This document shows positions 34,019 through 46,700 of a stretch of DNA of 64,000 nucleotides, piece by piece. The stretch comes from Batkoa obscura. Taxonomy: Eukaryota > Entomophthoromycota > Entomophthoromycetes > Entomophthorales > Batkoaceae. The notes beneath the pieces are model-generated. The model did not search any database and was not told where the DNA came from. It saw only the letters and a program-made list of their open reading frames with translations. Where the stretch lies: contig JASVEC010000011.1 of NCBI GenBank assembly GCA_030770535.1, positions 496,001 through 560,000 of the forward strand, read 5' to 3'. Each line of letters begins with the position of its first letter. The stretch's first letter is position 1. The position numbers and the translations under genes were made by a program.

Positions 34019-36336
34019 ATGGCTGCATTGGGATGGGATAAAAATCAAATCTTTAGTACTTCAACTAAACAAAATGGCGATTACAATGAGAATGACTCGG
34101 ATGCTTTAAAAATTGAACAGAAATTTTTAAATTTTATTGAAGGCTTTAGACAAGATAATCTCTATGTTTATAGGTAATTTGATGTTTTTAATATTAACAT
34201 TTGACTTAACTTTTATACATCTAAATAGAGATCAATTGGTAAGCAATATTAAGATGAGATATTTCGGACTTAACGTCTACATCACTGATATTATTAGTCA
34301 CAATGATAAACTTGCGCAAGAAATGCAAGATGATCCTAATGAGTATTTAAAATGTTTTGAGGCAGCAGTAACTGAAGCTGCAAAAAAATTAAAAATAAAT
34401 GAAGAGTATTCAGATGAAATTGATCTGCCTGTTAGGGTACCACAATTTCAAGTCGTGCTAAAAAGTACTAGCACCATGCAATATATTAGAGATCTTAATG
34501 CAAACACTATTGGTAAATTAGTTAAGATAACTGGTATTGTAATTTCAGCATCATCTTTAAGTTCAAAAGCAACTAGTTTATTTATCAGATGTAAATCTTG
34601 TGGCCATAGCAAGCGCTTGCCGGTTAGAGCAGGTATTTCTGGCGTTCAGATACCACGCAAATGTGACAATGAAGCCAAAGAAGCTAATCAAGAAGCATGT
34701 CCTTTAGATCCCTTTACAATTGATCATGACAGATCTTTATTTGTGGACCAGCAAACCTTAAAATTACAAGAAGCTCCTGACATGGTCCCAGTTGGTGAAC
34801 TTCCAAAATATTTATTATTATCAGCTGATAGATGTTTAGTAAATCAAGTTGTCCCTGGTACAAGAGCCACAGTTATTGGTATTCATTCCGCATTTGATTC
34901 TTTTTCAAAAAATAACAACGGCAAGCAGTCGGCCACTCGTACTCCTTACTTGCGTTTAGTTGGTTTGAGCACTGATATAAAAGGATTAAATCGTGGTGTA
35001 ATTAGCTTCACTGATGAAGAAATCAGCAGTATGGAAGAAATATCACGTGAGCGCAATCTTTATGAAAAGCTTGCTAAATCTATCGCTCCTTCTATTTATG
35101 GATCAGAGGATATTAAGAAAGCAATTGCATGTTTGCTATTTGGAGGGTCTTTAAAAAGACTACCCGATGGCATGCGGTTACGTGGTGATATTAACGTACT
35201 TATGTTAGGTGATCCTTCGACTGCTAAATCTCAGCTATTGAAATTTACAGAAAGGGTAGCACCCATTTCAGTTTATACTTCTGGTAAAGGTTCTTCTGCT
35301 GCAGGTTTAACAGCTTCTGTAGTAAGAGACCCTAGTACAAGAGAATTTTATTTGGAAGGTGGAGCTATGGTCTTAGCTGATGGCGGTGTAGTATGTATTG
35401 ATGAGTTTGATAAAATGAGAGATGAAGATAGAGTTGCTATTCATGAGGCTATGGAACAACAAACTATTTCTATAGCTAAGGCAGGTATTACCACTATGCT
35501 TAATTCACGTACCTCAGTATTAGCAGCGGCAAACCCAATTTATGGTAGATACGATGATTTAAGGACACCAGGAGAAAATATTGATTTCCAAACAACTATT
35601 TTATCAAGATTCGATATGATTTTTATCGTTAGAGATCTTTTGGATAGGGAAAGAGATATTACAATCGCTAAGCATGTGATGAATATTCATCTTAACAAAA
35701 GTGTTAAAGAAAATAACCAAGATGGCGATGTTTTTGATATTAATAAGATGAAGAGATACATCGCTTTTTCTAAAACCAGATGCTCTCCAAGACTTTCTCC
35801 AGAAGCAGCAGATGCATTGGCTACAAATTTTGTAGAGCTTAGAAGCACAGTATCAAAGCATGAAGCTGAATTAGAGCAGCGTTCACCCATTCCAATAACT
35901 ATACGGTAATATATTTATTCAATCAAAGTAATTAGTTAATTAATTTGTTTTTAGTCAATTGGAAGCTATTATAAGAATTTCTGAATCATTGGCTAAAATG
36001 ACTTTATCACCATTAGCAACAGTAGATCATGTCAAAGAAGCAGTAAGATTGTTCCAAGCATCCACAATGCAAGCAATTGGAGGGGATGTGGAGGCTAATA
36101 GTTATCAAGGACTTGGTAGAAAGGATGTATTGGAACAAATGCAAAAAATTGATAGAGAAATTCGAATGATAGTACCATTAGGAAACACCACTTCAGTCCA
36201 AAAACTTAAGAATGAAATTGGCTCCATAGGTGAATATAGTGATATTGTGATTGATAGAACCATAAACAATCTTGTAAGACAAGAGGTTTTACAATTCCGT
36301 AACTTTAGAAAAACTGTTTTCCGTGCAAAGCCTTAA
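34019..36336 (+). CDS. MCM5: MCM5, replicative helicase subunit
   Basis: Three exons (34019..34173, 34229..35905, 35955..36336) with GTAATT/AATAG and GTAATA/TTTAG introns give 737 residues, normal for MCM5. It is one of six subunits of the MCM2-7 ring that unwinds DNA at replication origins and forks. The N-domain has a zinc motif (CKSCGH, then C and C) followed by the OB fold. The AAA+ part has Walker A GDPSTAKSQ, Walker B CIDEFDKM and the arginine-finger motif SRFD. A winged-helix end follows after IPITIRQLEAIIRISESLAKM. MCM5-type wording (YIRDLNANTIGKLVKITGIVIS) separates it from the other MCMs. The start at MAALGWD matches the family N-terminus; in-frame ATGs at 33971 and 33992 are alternatives. 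Confidence 0.95.
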
Positions 36337-36471
36337 ATAACATATTTTATTGAACATAGTTATATTTTAGTTAACTATTAGCCATCCTATTTAAAATCCA
36401 ACTTAACCAATAAAATGTGGCTTTACTAAATTTAAATAATTTATTTTTTGATTTTTGATTTTCTTTTTAAA

Positions 36472-37077
36472 ATGAGTGAAAATACTAATAACAAAAATCA
36501 AAAAGATAACAATAATGATAAGAATGATAGTGGAGTAAATATATTGGATCAACTAAAGGTAATCTATTGTTAAATGTAATAATATACCATTTCGACACCA
36601 AGTCTTTAAATTTATTTATCAAAAGATATTAAAGCCTTATTAGTTTATTTTTTAATAATATAGGAGATTAAACTTTCAGACTTTAAAAATATATTCCAAA
36701 TACCATGTACAAGGACAGGTCTATTATATGGGGTAGGGGGTGGTATGAGTTTAGGTTTATTACACTTCATGATTAGTTGGAAGCGTAAGGGAGCAATATT
36801 AAAAGAATTTATAAATTCTAAAACAGTAATGGCATCATGTCATAGAGCGGTTGGTGGTTTTGCGTTTGTATCAATCCTTTCATGGTATTTTTAATATAAG
36901 TATATATATATATAATACTAAGTTTATAGGGAAAAATGTAAGTATGATAGGAAAGTTGCAGCTCAAAAAGTTCAATTGGTTGCTGAACAATTCAAAAGAA
37001 TGGAGAAGAAAAGAGCAGAAAAAGAAAACGAAAAAGAAGAAAAAAACGTCGACTCTACGAACAGTACCAATACATAA
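36472..37077 (+). CDS. COX20: COX20-like cytochrome c oxidase assembly protein
   Basis: Three exons (36472..36558, 36664..36884, 36930..37077) give 151 residues. COX20 sits in the mitochondrial inner membrane and chaperones Cox2 during complex IV assembly. The family core is visible: IPCTRTGLLYGVGGGMSLG, a first membrane helix, then GFAFVSILSW as the second, followed by the conserved WEKCKYDR after the last splice. The C-tail is Lys/Glu-rich, as in fungal members. It lies only 136 bases after mcm5 on the same strand. The third exon is confirmed by the frame running into the conserved tail. Confidence 0.88.
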
Positions 37078-37517
37078 TATATAAGTATATTGTTAACATT
37101 AATAATAAAAAATATAAACTAGAACAAAGCTTTTAATATGAATTTTATTTATAGTTTGAAATTAACTGAATATAGACAAATATTGAATAACTTTATAATA
37201 TGCTTTATTAAATAGTGTTTTAATATAATTTGTCTTTGCTATCTATATCAATGTACATTAAAATATATTTTACTTTTATATACCCGATATTTACTAAAAT
37301 GCTTTAGGATATGATCATTAAATTATTTGCTAGACAAAAAGCTAACTAATAAAATTTATCGATTATAGGACTTTAAGCCATTTGATTTGCAGAAAAATTA
37401 AATCAGGTAAAATCTTGAAATTTAATTATGTTCAAGTAAAACTAAAGAATTGTCGGGACACGAAATATCTCCCTCTTTGAAGAAACTGTTAAACTAGCAG
37501 CTAAAGGATTAATAAAA

Positions 37518-38334
37518 ATGAAGTTTCTTAAACCAGGAAAGGTATGGAGGAAAAACAAAAGACAATCAATATAGAATAACAATATATAAAACTGAAGAAA
37601 TAAAGTCGAAACTTATTAAAAATAATCAAAGAGGAAATTGGACTAAAATTAATCAACTAGGTCGCCATTGTTCTCAAAGGACGTTATGCCGGTAAGAAAG
37701 TTGTTATTGTAAAAAATACCATATAAACTATTCACAAAAGCTAAAAGCTGAATTTGAAACTCAAAATTTAATGCATCCAACTCATGATTCCGGGTAATTA
37801 TTTGATGGATGCATTTCATTTATTTTTTATATTTTTTTTATATTTTTTTTTGGAATTGCGAGTTCCATATGACTACGATTTTTTTATTTTTTTTATATAA
37901 ACACATAACGACGATGGAACTAAAGAACATCCTTACGGTCACGCCGTTGTTGCTGGAGTTGAAAGAACCCCACTCACCGTTACCAAATATATGAGCGAAA
38001 AGAAGATCGCCAGACGTACTCGTGTCAAAGCTTTTGTTAAAGTTGTTAACTACAACCACATTATGCCAACTCGGTAAAAAAAAACAAAGAGTATAATTTT
38101 AACTTTCACTAATAGCTTATAGTTATGGACTTGAATTTGATAACCTTAAGAAGCTTGTTAATGCTGATGCTATTGCTGAACCAACCAAGCGTAAGGAATC
38201 CAAGAAAGCCGTTCAAAAAGCTTTCCAAGAACGGTAAGTCGTTTATTAAACTATTATAATTATGTATATTTAAATCTTTCTATAGTTTCAAGAGTGGTAA
38301 AAACAAGTGGTTCTTCACCAAGCTTCGTTTCTAA
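37518..38334 (+). CDS. RPL27: Ribosomal protein L27e (eL27), with one apparent AT-AC intron
   Basis: Five exons (37518..37541, 37661..37715, 37905..38073, 38123..38233, 38286..38334) give 135 residues; the family is 136. It is a structural protein of the large cytosolic subunit. [50 protein letters not shown] and the final [12 protein letters not shown] are all as expected. Introns 1, 3 and 4 are GT-AG. Intron 2 (37716-37904) has no usable AG before exon 3. The only joins that keep VKN-N-DDGT in frame give AT...AC, or the rarer TA...CA or AC...AT. The intron also contains an ATGCATCCAA/GGATGCATT inverted repeat. Being interrupted early by introns is typical of ribosomal protein genes. Confidence 0.9.
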
Positions 38335-39524
38335 ACTATTAATAACTTATTAAAAGAAGCTAATTAAAATTAAAATGTTATTTATAGACATTACATTGGA
38401 ATTTGAAGTTTAATTAGATGTCATAAATGAGGCACAAACTTTTGGAAATTTTATATCAGTGTTCATCAGTTGAAGAAAATAAACGAAAAGAAAATGAACA
38501 TGGAATCGATACATTTTTTCAATATTTGAAAAAATGTATAATAATAATTGAAAGCGATATTTCAATAGAATTTTATTAAGTTAATGTAATAGCTTTTTAC
38601 TGCAATGTTTTCTAATATAATGAAATAATGATTTAATATATACAAATTGCATGATAGGTAGGTATTTAATAATTAAGATAGCAACTGTTACTATTTTATG
38701 TTTAATGAAAAATATGAGAATTACCGGATTATCCTAATTTATATTTCTCAAGCCTTATCTGTAGTATGTAAACATTAATAAATAGTTTCAAATTATTTTA
38801 TTGTGAGTTTTAGTTTGCTTTTATTATAATAAATTAATAAAAATAATCATATAAGCCATATATTCAATAGTTTGTTGTGGTAAATCATTGGACTTTTTTA
38901 GATTTTTTCTAAGACCCCAGTGTTTTATTTCGAAAGATTAAAAAACTATTAGATTACTATACCTTTTTATTGATTTATCAACCCCTGTAAAAATAAGTTA
39001 TATATTATATATATTATGAAATATTACTCTATTAAACACTATATATTTGTATATAGCCAATAGAAGCCGCATTTTAGTTTTAATTTATAAATTGAAATCC
39101 AAATTGAAATATTACAAAAATGATTAAATTTTTATATTAATTAAGTATTGTTTAAATTAAAAAACACTACAATACAGAGCTAATAATTTACTAAATTTAA
39201 AAATATGTAATAAATCATTCATTAAAGTCAAAAGAACCAAGGCAAAAAACAGCTAAATAAAAGAAAGCATAGGAGTAAGAGTATAGGATATGTGATAGTA
39301 GTAATGTTTTTTACTTGCTTTAAGCCCCTTTTTTCATTTTTGATGACGTAAATAGTTCCCAACTTTAAACTAAATATATAGCAAAGAAACAAGTTAATAG
39401 TTTACGTCAAATAAATGACTTTATCATATTTTATTTTATTCTACTTTGTAGTATTCTACTCAACAGTAAATCCGCTAATAAAAATGACTGTTTTTAAAGT
39501 CAATGACAACACAGAATCTATTAT
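38335..39524. other. Intergenic, AT-rich
   Basis: 1.2 kb with no ORF, tRNA or clear repeat that I can support. It ends at MITE copy 7. Confidence 0.5.
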
Positions 39525-39624
39525 GGAGGTGTTTTTTTTTGGTTTCATTATTTTTTCCATTTTTTAAGCGCTATTTGAGTGGAAAGATTGTTAGTAAAAT
39601 CCTTAAACAAAAAAATACATCCCC
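39525..39624 (+). repeat. 98-bp MITE, copy 7
   Basis: GGAGGTGT...ACATCCCC with the non-palindromic direct repeat TTAT on both sides (39521-39524, 39625-39628). This is one of the clearest proofs that the family makes a 4-bp target duplication. Confidence 0.93.
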
Positions 39625-39818
39625 TTATATTTGGAAAGCTTCATAAAATTTATATATTAGCCTCCTATAATGATAGCTTAAAAGTCATTGTATATTAAAG
39701 AAAGATTAGGTTTTTATTTTTTATTTTACTGGTACATCTTTTGTTAATTTTTTAAAATTGAGCAATTATACTAAAGGTTTTGTAATTGAATTAATATCTT
39801 TAAAAGTTAAAAAATATT

Positions 39819-40810
39819 TTAAAAATTATCATAAAATTTACAAATCTTTACTAAAGGTTCTACCCAAGTTAACTTTGGGATTCGCTTCAATTTACTTACT
39901 ATAAATGAACGTTGTAATTCTTCTCTGGTACCCTCATGACATAAAATAAGTGATATATTGGTAGTAAGGATAGAGTTGATTTCTTCGTCAACATCCAAAA
40001 ATTCAAAGCTATCAATTTTAAATATTTTCAAGTTCGGAAAGAGGAACAAAAAGTACATAAAATCTTGAATTGATGATTTAATACTGCGAAATTTAATTTC
40101 TTTTACAAACTCGCATTGAATCAATTTACGTTTACCAATATCATTGTAATACTGAGGATTTGTAAGATTACTATTGTCTAAATCAAAATTTTTGAGTTGA
40201 AATGTATTATGAGAACTCTCCCCATCAAAAATCAAATGATTGGAATAAACTTTTTGAATATTTAATGTTGGTAAAATAGCTAATAATTTTTCTGGATTTA
40301 GCATGGCAAAAATATCAATAATTTTTTCCTAGTATCCTTCGATTTCTACAAATTCAAATTGATCTAAATAACTATTGAAAAGTTCTGAACTAGTCCAGCG
40401 AAAGTATTTATAGGTGATAATTTTTAACTTTTTTAAATTTGGGAGGTCAATTGTTGGGGGGATTTCCTCATGATCACCACATAAGGAGTCATATAAATAA
40501 TAAATTGAAGCTATATTTGGACAGCTATTTAGTAATTCATCTACATTTAAATATAAATTCAGATGATTCATCATTGGTTCATTTTCTATAATAATCTGTT
40601 TTTGTATTGTTCAATTACTTTGTTTCCGTCTGAGGTATTGGAAATGGTGTTGTATACATGATAACTTAAATTGTAATTGATAATTTTATTAACAATATTG
40701 AGTATCGTTTTGTCTAAAAAACAAAGTTCAAACGATTTCCATGGGCTCATCAATTGAAATATTTCTTCCAATATAACATCTAGTAAAAAAGCAAGTCTCA
40801 TGCTTATCAT
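39819..40810 (-). pseudogene. F-box/LRR-like gene, decayed
   Basis: Read on the minus strand, the start MRLAFLLDVILEEIFQLMSPWKSFELCFLDK resembles an F-box, the Skp1-binding motif of SCF ubiquitin ligases. Leucine-rich text follows (LPNLKKLKIITYKY, FPNLKIFKIDSFEF). The frame breaks by one shift near 40586, and an in-frame TAG interrupts it at about 40330. The short distances leave no room for an intron at the first break. Total coding text is about 320 residues, a normal size for such proteins. MITEs lie just outside both ends. The F-box call rests on pattern only. Confidence 0.6.
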
Positions 40811-40825
40811 TTTGTTGTATTAATT

Positions 40826-40923
40826 GGGGGTGTTTTTTTTGGCTTAATTACTTTTTCCATTTTTTAAGCGCTATTTGAGCGGAAAGATTGTTAGTAAAAT
40901 CCTTAAACAAAAAATACATCCCC
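40826..40923 (+). repeat. 98-bp MITE, copy 8
   Basis: GGGGGTGT...ACATCCCC. Flanks AATT and ATTT differ by one base. It lies 15 bases upstream of the first codon of the decayed F-box-like gene. Confidence 0.9.
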
Positions 40924-41408
40924 ATTTGATGTTATATATAAACTTTAAAACCCCAAGGGATTTATAAATATCTAAAAATTTCAATAGTGCTGCGTATGCT
41001 ATTTGCTATTAATCTCATCAATATTAATTGTAAAAACAATTTAGATATTAAGTTGAACCAATTATTATAATATTAAATTTATGGCAAGTTTTCTCATACA
41101 CCCTTGAACAAAGTTTGATGAGGGACTAATCACTTATTTCCTATATTATACACTCTTGATTAGATAAAGTGGCCTTATATAGATATTGAATATAAGAAAA
41201 GTAATCAAAATAAAGTATACTTTTAAAACAGTAATATATTCAATTATAAATATTCAATGTAAAAAGATGGGATCCTTAAATGGCTATTCTTTATTGTTAT
41301 ATGATTTGTTTAAAGACCCAGCGATAATTTCAATTAGCTTTAGATTGAGTACACATTTTCTTGTGGCAGAAGGCACCATTGTCAGAGATTTAAGAATTCT
41401 TTTTCTTT

Positions 41409-43060
41409 CTAAATATAAATCTTGTTCTCATTCTCATTCCCATTCCCTCCATAACATATCACGAAAACTAAACAAATAGAAACAACTGGGAAATCAATGG
41501 TAAGAACATATTTATGTGAGATTTCAATAGCACTGTCTAGTAACAAATAACATTCTTTGAGTGTGATTTCTATATAACTTGATGTTTTTATTTCAACGTT
41601 TATTATCAGTTTCGCGTTCCCCAAAATCATAAATTTTCTTTTCTTTAGATATATTAAACTGAATAGTGTGTATAATAAATTCAATGTGATGGAAGAAATA
41701 TGTAATACAGTTTTTTTTAATCACTAATGGTTGATTGTATGGTTCGATTCTCTGTTTTTAGTAAAATACTATTCGTAACCCGAATATTTTTCTCTTTAAT
41801 TATAATTTGAACGAAAGTTTCTTTAAAATAGTATGAATTTCTAATTGATCTTCGTCTTGCTTAACACTTTTTTCTTTGATTATACGTAAGTAAAAAAAAA
41901 TGGTATCTAAAATATAGTGAAACTCTTGTAACTTCAAGTAACAAAACTTTAATATACCCCCATTATTTATGTTAAAAGCAAACGGGGACTGAGAAAGTTT
42001 GCGTGTATAATACTTAATCATTTTTCTTAACTTCAAAGGGAATATAGGTTCAGCGATACAGGATTCAGCTAATAATAGCACTCCGCCATAATAAGAACTT
42101 AATATACAGTAGATATAAACTCGCTCAATATTCATCTTTTTAGATAGTTTTATCGAAGATCGATGTAAGCCTATTATAAACGATATCCTATACTATAGTA
42201 GTTGAATTGAAGATATTCTTTAAGCCCATTAATCCATGGAATGCAAGTTATACCCCACACTAATGTAAGGATTATTTGTGTATTTTCTAAATTAAGTTTA
42301 ATTATATGGGCATTTGAAACAAACATATAAAGCCTTTCTTCAAAATATTTCCTTAATTTTTTTACAATTTCAGTTTTTTCCGTAAATAAAAGGCCAACTT
42401 AATAGGATTGCTGCTTTTAACTCAAATGAACGTGAAGGAAAATTGAATTGTGTTTCCCTAAATAAAGGAAACGTCACGTTAACAAATTTAAACTAATTTA
42501 TTAAAGCTTCTTTTAAGATTAGGCTGATATTGAATTCAATTCCTTTTGGTGCTTTGGGTGTAAAGCTTAATCTCCTAGGTTTGAACGTAAGTAGATCCAA
42601 TTTATCTGTCAATGTAATGAAAAGATTTGAAGCTTTACTACGAAAAAACGGAAAAGGATTTTGAACAGACTTTAACAAATTTTCTTAACAATACTTTTCT
42701 CTGAAATCTATCAAGAATTCCTAAAATATTGTATAAAAAATTAAAATCCTTTGGTAATTTTACTAATTGGAATTTAGTCCTTTTTAATTGAAGTTGCTTT
42801 GAGTTGAATTTACTATCCTTTGTATAAAAAAAATTGAGGGCTTCCTTGCCTTTATATTTAGCTTCGACTTAATGTTTTCTCAATTCGTATTTTATATCTT
42901 CGTTTTTATGATATGCAATTTCTCTAATGAAAGTACATTCGGTTTTCCTTTTTATACACCTTGAACATGCTGGTAGCAATCTATAGCACTTAGCATGACT
43001 TCTAAAGCTTTGCTCACATCTATGCCCTTTTTTATTCAGGCATAAACTATTTTAATCCTT
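41409..43060 (-). pseudogene. Zn2Cys6-type transcription factor remnant
   Basis: On the minus strand near 43025-42935 the text CEQSFRSHAKCYRLLPACSRCIKRKTECTF (split here only by family spacing) resembles a fungal binuclear zinc cluster, with the second cysteine replaced by Ser. Further fragments follow in several frames: LVWGITCIPWINGLK near 42260-42200 and RVYIYCILSSYYGGVLLLAESCIAEP near 42130-42050. The latter is like the middle homology region of these regulators. No continuous frame joins them, so the gene looks dead with several breaks; introns may account for some of them. Boundaries are approximate. Confidence 0.45.
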
Positions 43061-43709
43061 CATTATAGCAAAAATGTATAAAAAAACTATACATCATTAC
43101 AAAATAACTAATAACTTTAGATATCTCATCTAATACCCAATTAAAAAGTAGAACTTTATGTATATAAGGTTATTATTAATTGCCTATTTAAAATACTGCC
43201 AATTAAATCAAAATTAAACAAGAACATTATTAAGCTTCGGAGTTATCTTATTTTAACTCTAGAAGAACATTTAAACTAATTGGTTATTTTTTTACATCTA
43301 TGCCTATAGACACTAGCTTTTACTTTGTGCTATACATATAGCATATAAACTTATTTTTAAATTTAAAAACGACTCAAATAAAGCGTATTTAATACCAATA
43401 GTTAATCATTATATTGATTTACTAGACTTTTAATCTTATTTTTATAATTTAAACTTTACAGATATTTTAAATCAATCTAATTATCAACATAGTATGTGAT
43501 AATAATATGGTACTACTTAACCTTTTAATTTGATAGTTTTTAAAAAACAACATGAATTTAGTTACAAAATTTTTGTATGTTTGCTTCTTCAGATTTTGTA
43601 TTTTTAGCTTCAAATTAAATACTTTAAAGCATTTTTTTAATTTATCAAAATTTAAGTATAGCTATAATAAGGAAGGTGTAAACATTTGTGTAGTAAGAAA
43701 ATATGCTAA

Positions 43710-46700
43710 TAAAAATATTTTGAAAAGATTGTCATTATCTTTATTAAAATAAGAAATAGGAATAAATAAATCATAAAAATAGACTGTAAACTTTGACTCT
43801 TTATATAAAAATAAATATATAACGTAAAGTTTTTATGTAATTAAAATCTCTTGTTGAAATTTTATATTAGCATGCATGCTTCACTATTATGATTGTAAGT
43901 ATGAAAAAAAACTACAGAACTCTCTTTAAAAGTTTAAAAGAATTCTTAAAATAAGTAACTAATATAAAAACAGTCTAATAAAGAAAATATTCATTAAAAC
44001 AGTAAAATACAATAATGATAATAGAATATGAAGCATAAGTAAGTTTTCTAATTGGTAGCTTTTTAATAGTGACAATAAATAAAAATAAAGAGTTAATTTC
44101 AAATGTCAAAATATAGTAAATTTTTAATTAAATCAAAGTGATTGGTTTTGAACCAAAGATGTATAGAAGCCATTAAGCGTTAGAAGCTCATCATGAGTAC
44201 CCATTTCTACTTTTTTACCATTTTTCATAACAATAATTATATCAGCATCTTGAATAGTGGATAAACGATGAGCAATGGTAATTGTAGTTCTACCTTCCGA
44301 AGCTTTATCTAAAGCATCTTGTACAACTTTTTCAGATTGGGAATCTAAAGCAGATGTAGCTTCATCTAATAGCAATAATTTTGGATTCCTAATAAGTGCT
44401 CTAGCAATAGCTACTCTCTGTTTTTGACCACCTGAAAGTCTACCTCCACGCTCACCACATGAAGTATCATAACCATCTGGGAGATCCATGATAAAATCAT
44501 GTGCATTAGCCATTTTAGCTACATGAATAATTTCTTCTTTTGTGACATCTCTTTCTACTCCATAAGCAATGTTATCCATAACTGAAATATTGAAAAGCAC
44601 AGGTTCTTGACCAACGGTAGATAATTGACTTCTTAAATAAGGTACATTCCATTCACTGATATCCTGGCCTTCAACTTCAAGCTTACCAGAATCAAGTGTA
44701 TAGAACATTTGGATAAGGCCAATGATAGTTGATTTTCCAGACCCAGAAGAGCCAACTAAAGCTACTTTTTTATTTCTAAGTACTTCTAAATCTAATCCAT
44801 TTAATACCTTAGTATCGGGTCTGGATGGGTAAGAGAAATGAGCATTTTTACTTAAAACATCACCATAAAGCTGCTTGTTTTTATTGCCATAAGCATCTGA
44901 TTGATTGATTTTGGGTGTACGGTCTAAAAGACTAAATACCTCATTTGCTGCAACTTTAGATTTAACAAAAGAAGTCAATTCGCTAGAAGCATACCCAAAA
45001 GAATTTCCCATAAACATAATTGCAGTGACCACTTGAAACATATTGTTGTAGCTATATTCCTGATTAATTACTAAGGTGGTACCATACCAAAATAGTAAAG
45101 CGTTGATGAAATGAGGGATTCCCATAGCAAATGAGTACCCTATCGCCGATTTGAGATAGCCAATTCTAGAAGTTTTGTGAGCTTTTTCAACTCTTTCTAA
45201 ATAGTCCTCGAAGAAAAGATTCTCTCTGTTTAATGAGCTAACAGTACGCTTATTAAGAATAGATTCCATAGCGAGTTGAGACACTTTCAAATAGGCAAGC
45301 TTTGTTTTCTCATTGACATCAGATAAAGCGGAAACTTGAACAAGTTGTCCATAAATGGTAAGTGGGGCAGTGGCTAATGCAACTAAAGTGAGTTTCCACC
45401 CACTAGAGAAGGCAATACTCAAACTAGCGATGGCACAAGACAAAGCACTAAAAATTGGCCCTAAAAACTTGCCAACCAAGCCTTGAACATTTTCAGCCTC
45501 AGTTGATAGTTTACCAGTGATAATTCCAACCGAATTCTCGGGAGCATCATAAAAACCAACTTCTTGGGTTAGTAAAGAACGAAAACATTTTTTACGAATT
45601 TCATAAGTAAGATACTCTCCTAACGTATTGAAACCAGCGTATCGCATAAAACCAGCAATTAAGCAACCAATAGCTAATGTTAGGAACATAAGGGACCAGA
45701 AGTTGATATCATTCTGTCCTTTTTCTATTAATCCTGGAGTAGTCAAATGAAAAAATGATTGCGTTGCATTAGTAAGAAAAATTGAATACATAGGGAATGC
45801 AATGCCATCCAATAACGCGCCGATAGCACCAACAAGTCCAAAATACCAATATGGTGATATCATTTTTAAGCATCTCATTAATGGGATTGAGACTTTCCCT
45901 TTGTTCCTTCTGCTCTCAATTAGTTCCTTCGGAAGGGTCTCAACTCGACTTGTCATCTTAAATAAGCCCACATCTAACTCTTTAATATCCTCAATATCCT
46001 CAATATCTATTACTATTTCCTCTTCACTAGTGCTTTCAATAACTATATCGTCGTCTTCGGTTACTTCTTCTTCTCCACCTTTTCTAATTTCCTGTTGTTT
46101 TACCAAATTAGCATAAGCGCCATTAAGTGCAAGTAATTCGTTATGGCTTCCTTCTTCAATAATAGTACCCTTATCGAAAACAATAATTTTATCTGCTTTT
46201 TTAATAGTAGATAAACGATGAGCAATCACAATAGTTGTTCTATCTTTAGCAGCATTATCTAATGCTTTTTGAACAATTCTTTCTGATTCAGTATCTAAAG
46301 CTGAGGTGGCTTCATCAAGTAATAATATAGTTGGATCTTTAATTATAGCTCTAGCAATAGCTATTCTTTGCTTTTGCCCACCACTTAATTGAGACCCACG
46401 ATCACCAACCATAGTATCATATTGTTGTGGTAATTTCATGATAAAATCATGGATGTTAGCTAGTTTACAAGCATTTACAACACGATCATGTAATTGTTTA
46501 GCATCAGCTTTAAACTCATCATCGTTCTTTAAACCAAATAAGATGTTCTGTTTAATGGTGGTACCAAACAAACATGGTTCTTGACCTACTAAGCCAACAT
46601 GTTCTTTTAAGAATTTATTTGAGATTTGAGAGATATCTATTCCATCTAACAAAACTCTTCCAGATGTTGGTGCATAAAATCTTTCTATCAATCCAACACA

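Noticed and set aside
36851-37084. 77-codon ORF as a separate gene
   Set aside because: It overlaps the last intron and exon of COX20 in another frame.
37518-38334. RPL27 as a pseudogene because one intron lacks GT-AG
   Set aside because: Every other junction is canonical, all family motifs are intact, and the non-canonical join gives a full 135-residue protein.
43552-43752. 66-codon plus-strand ORF
   Set aside because: Phe/Lys/Leu-rich text typical of random AT-rich DNA, no homologue recognised, no splice or promoter support.
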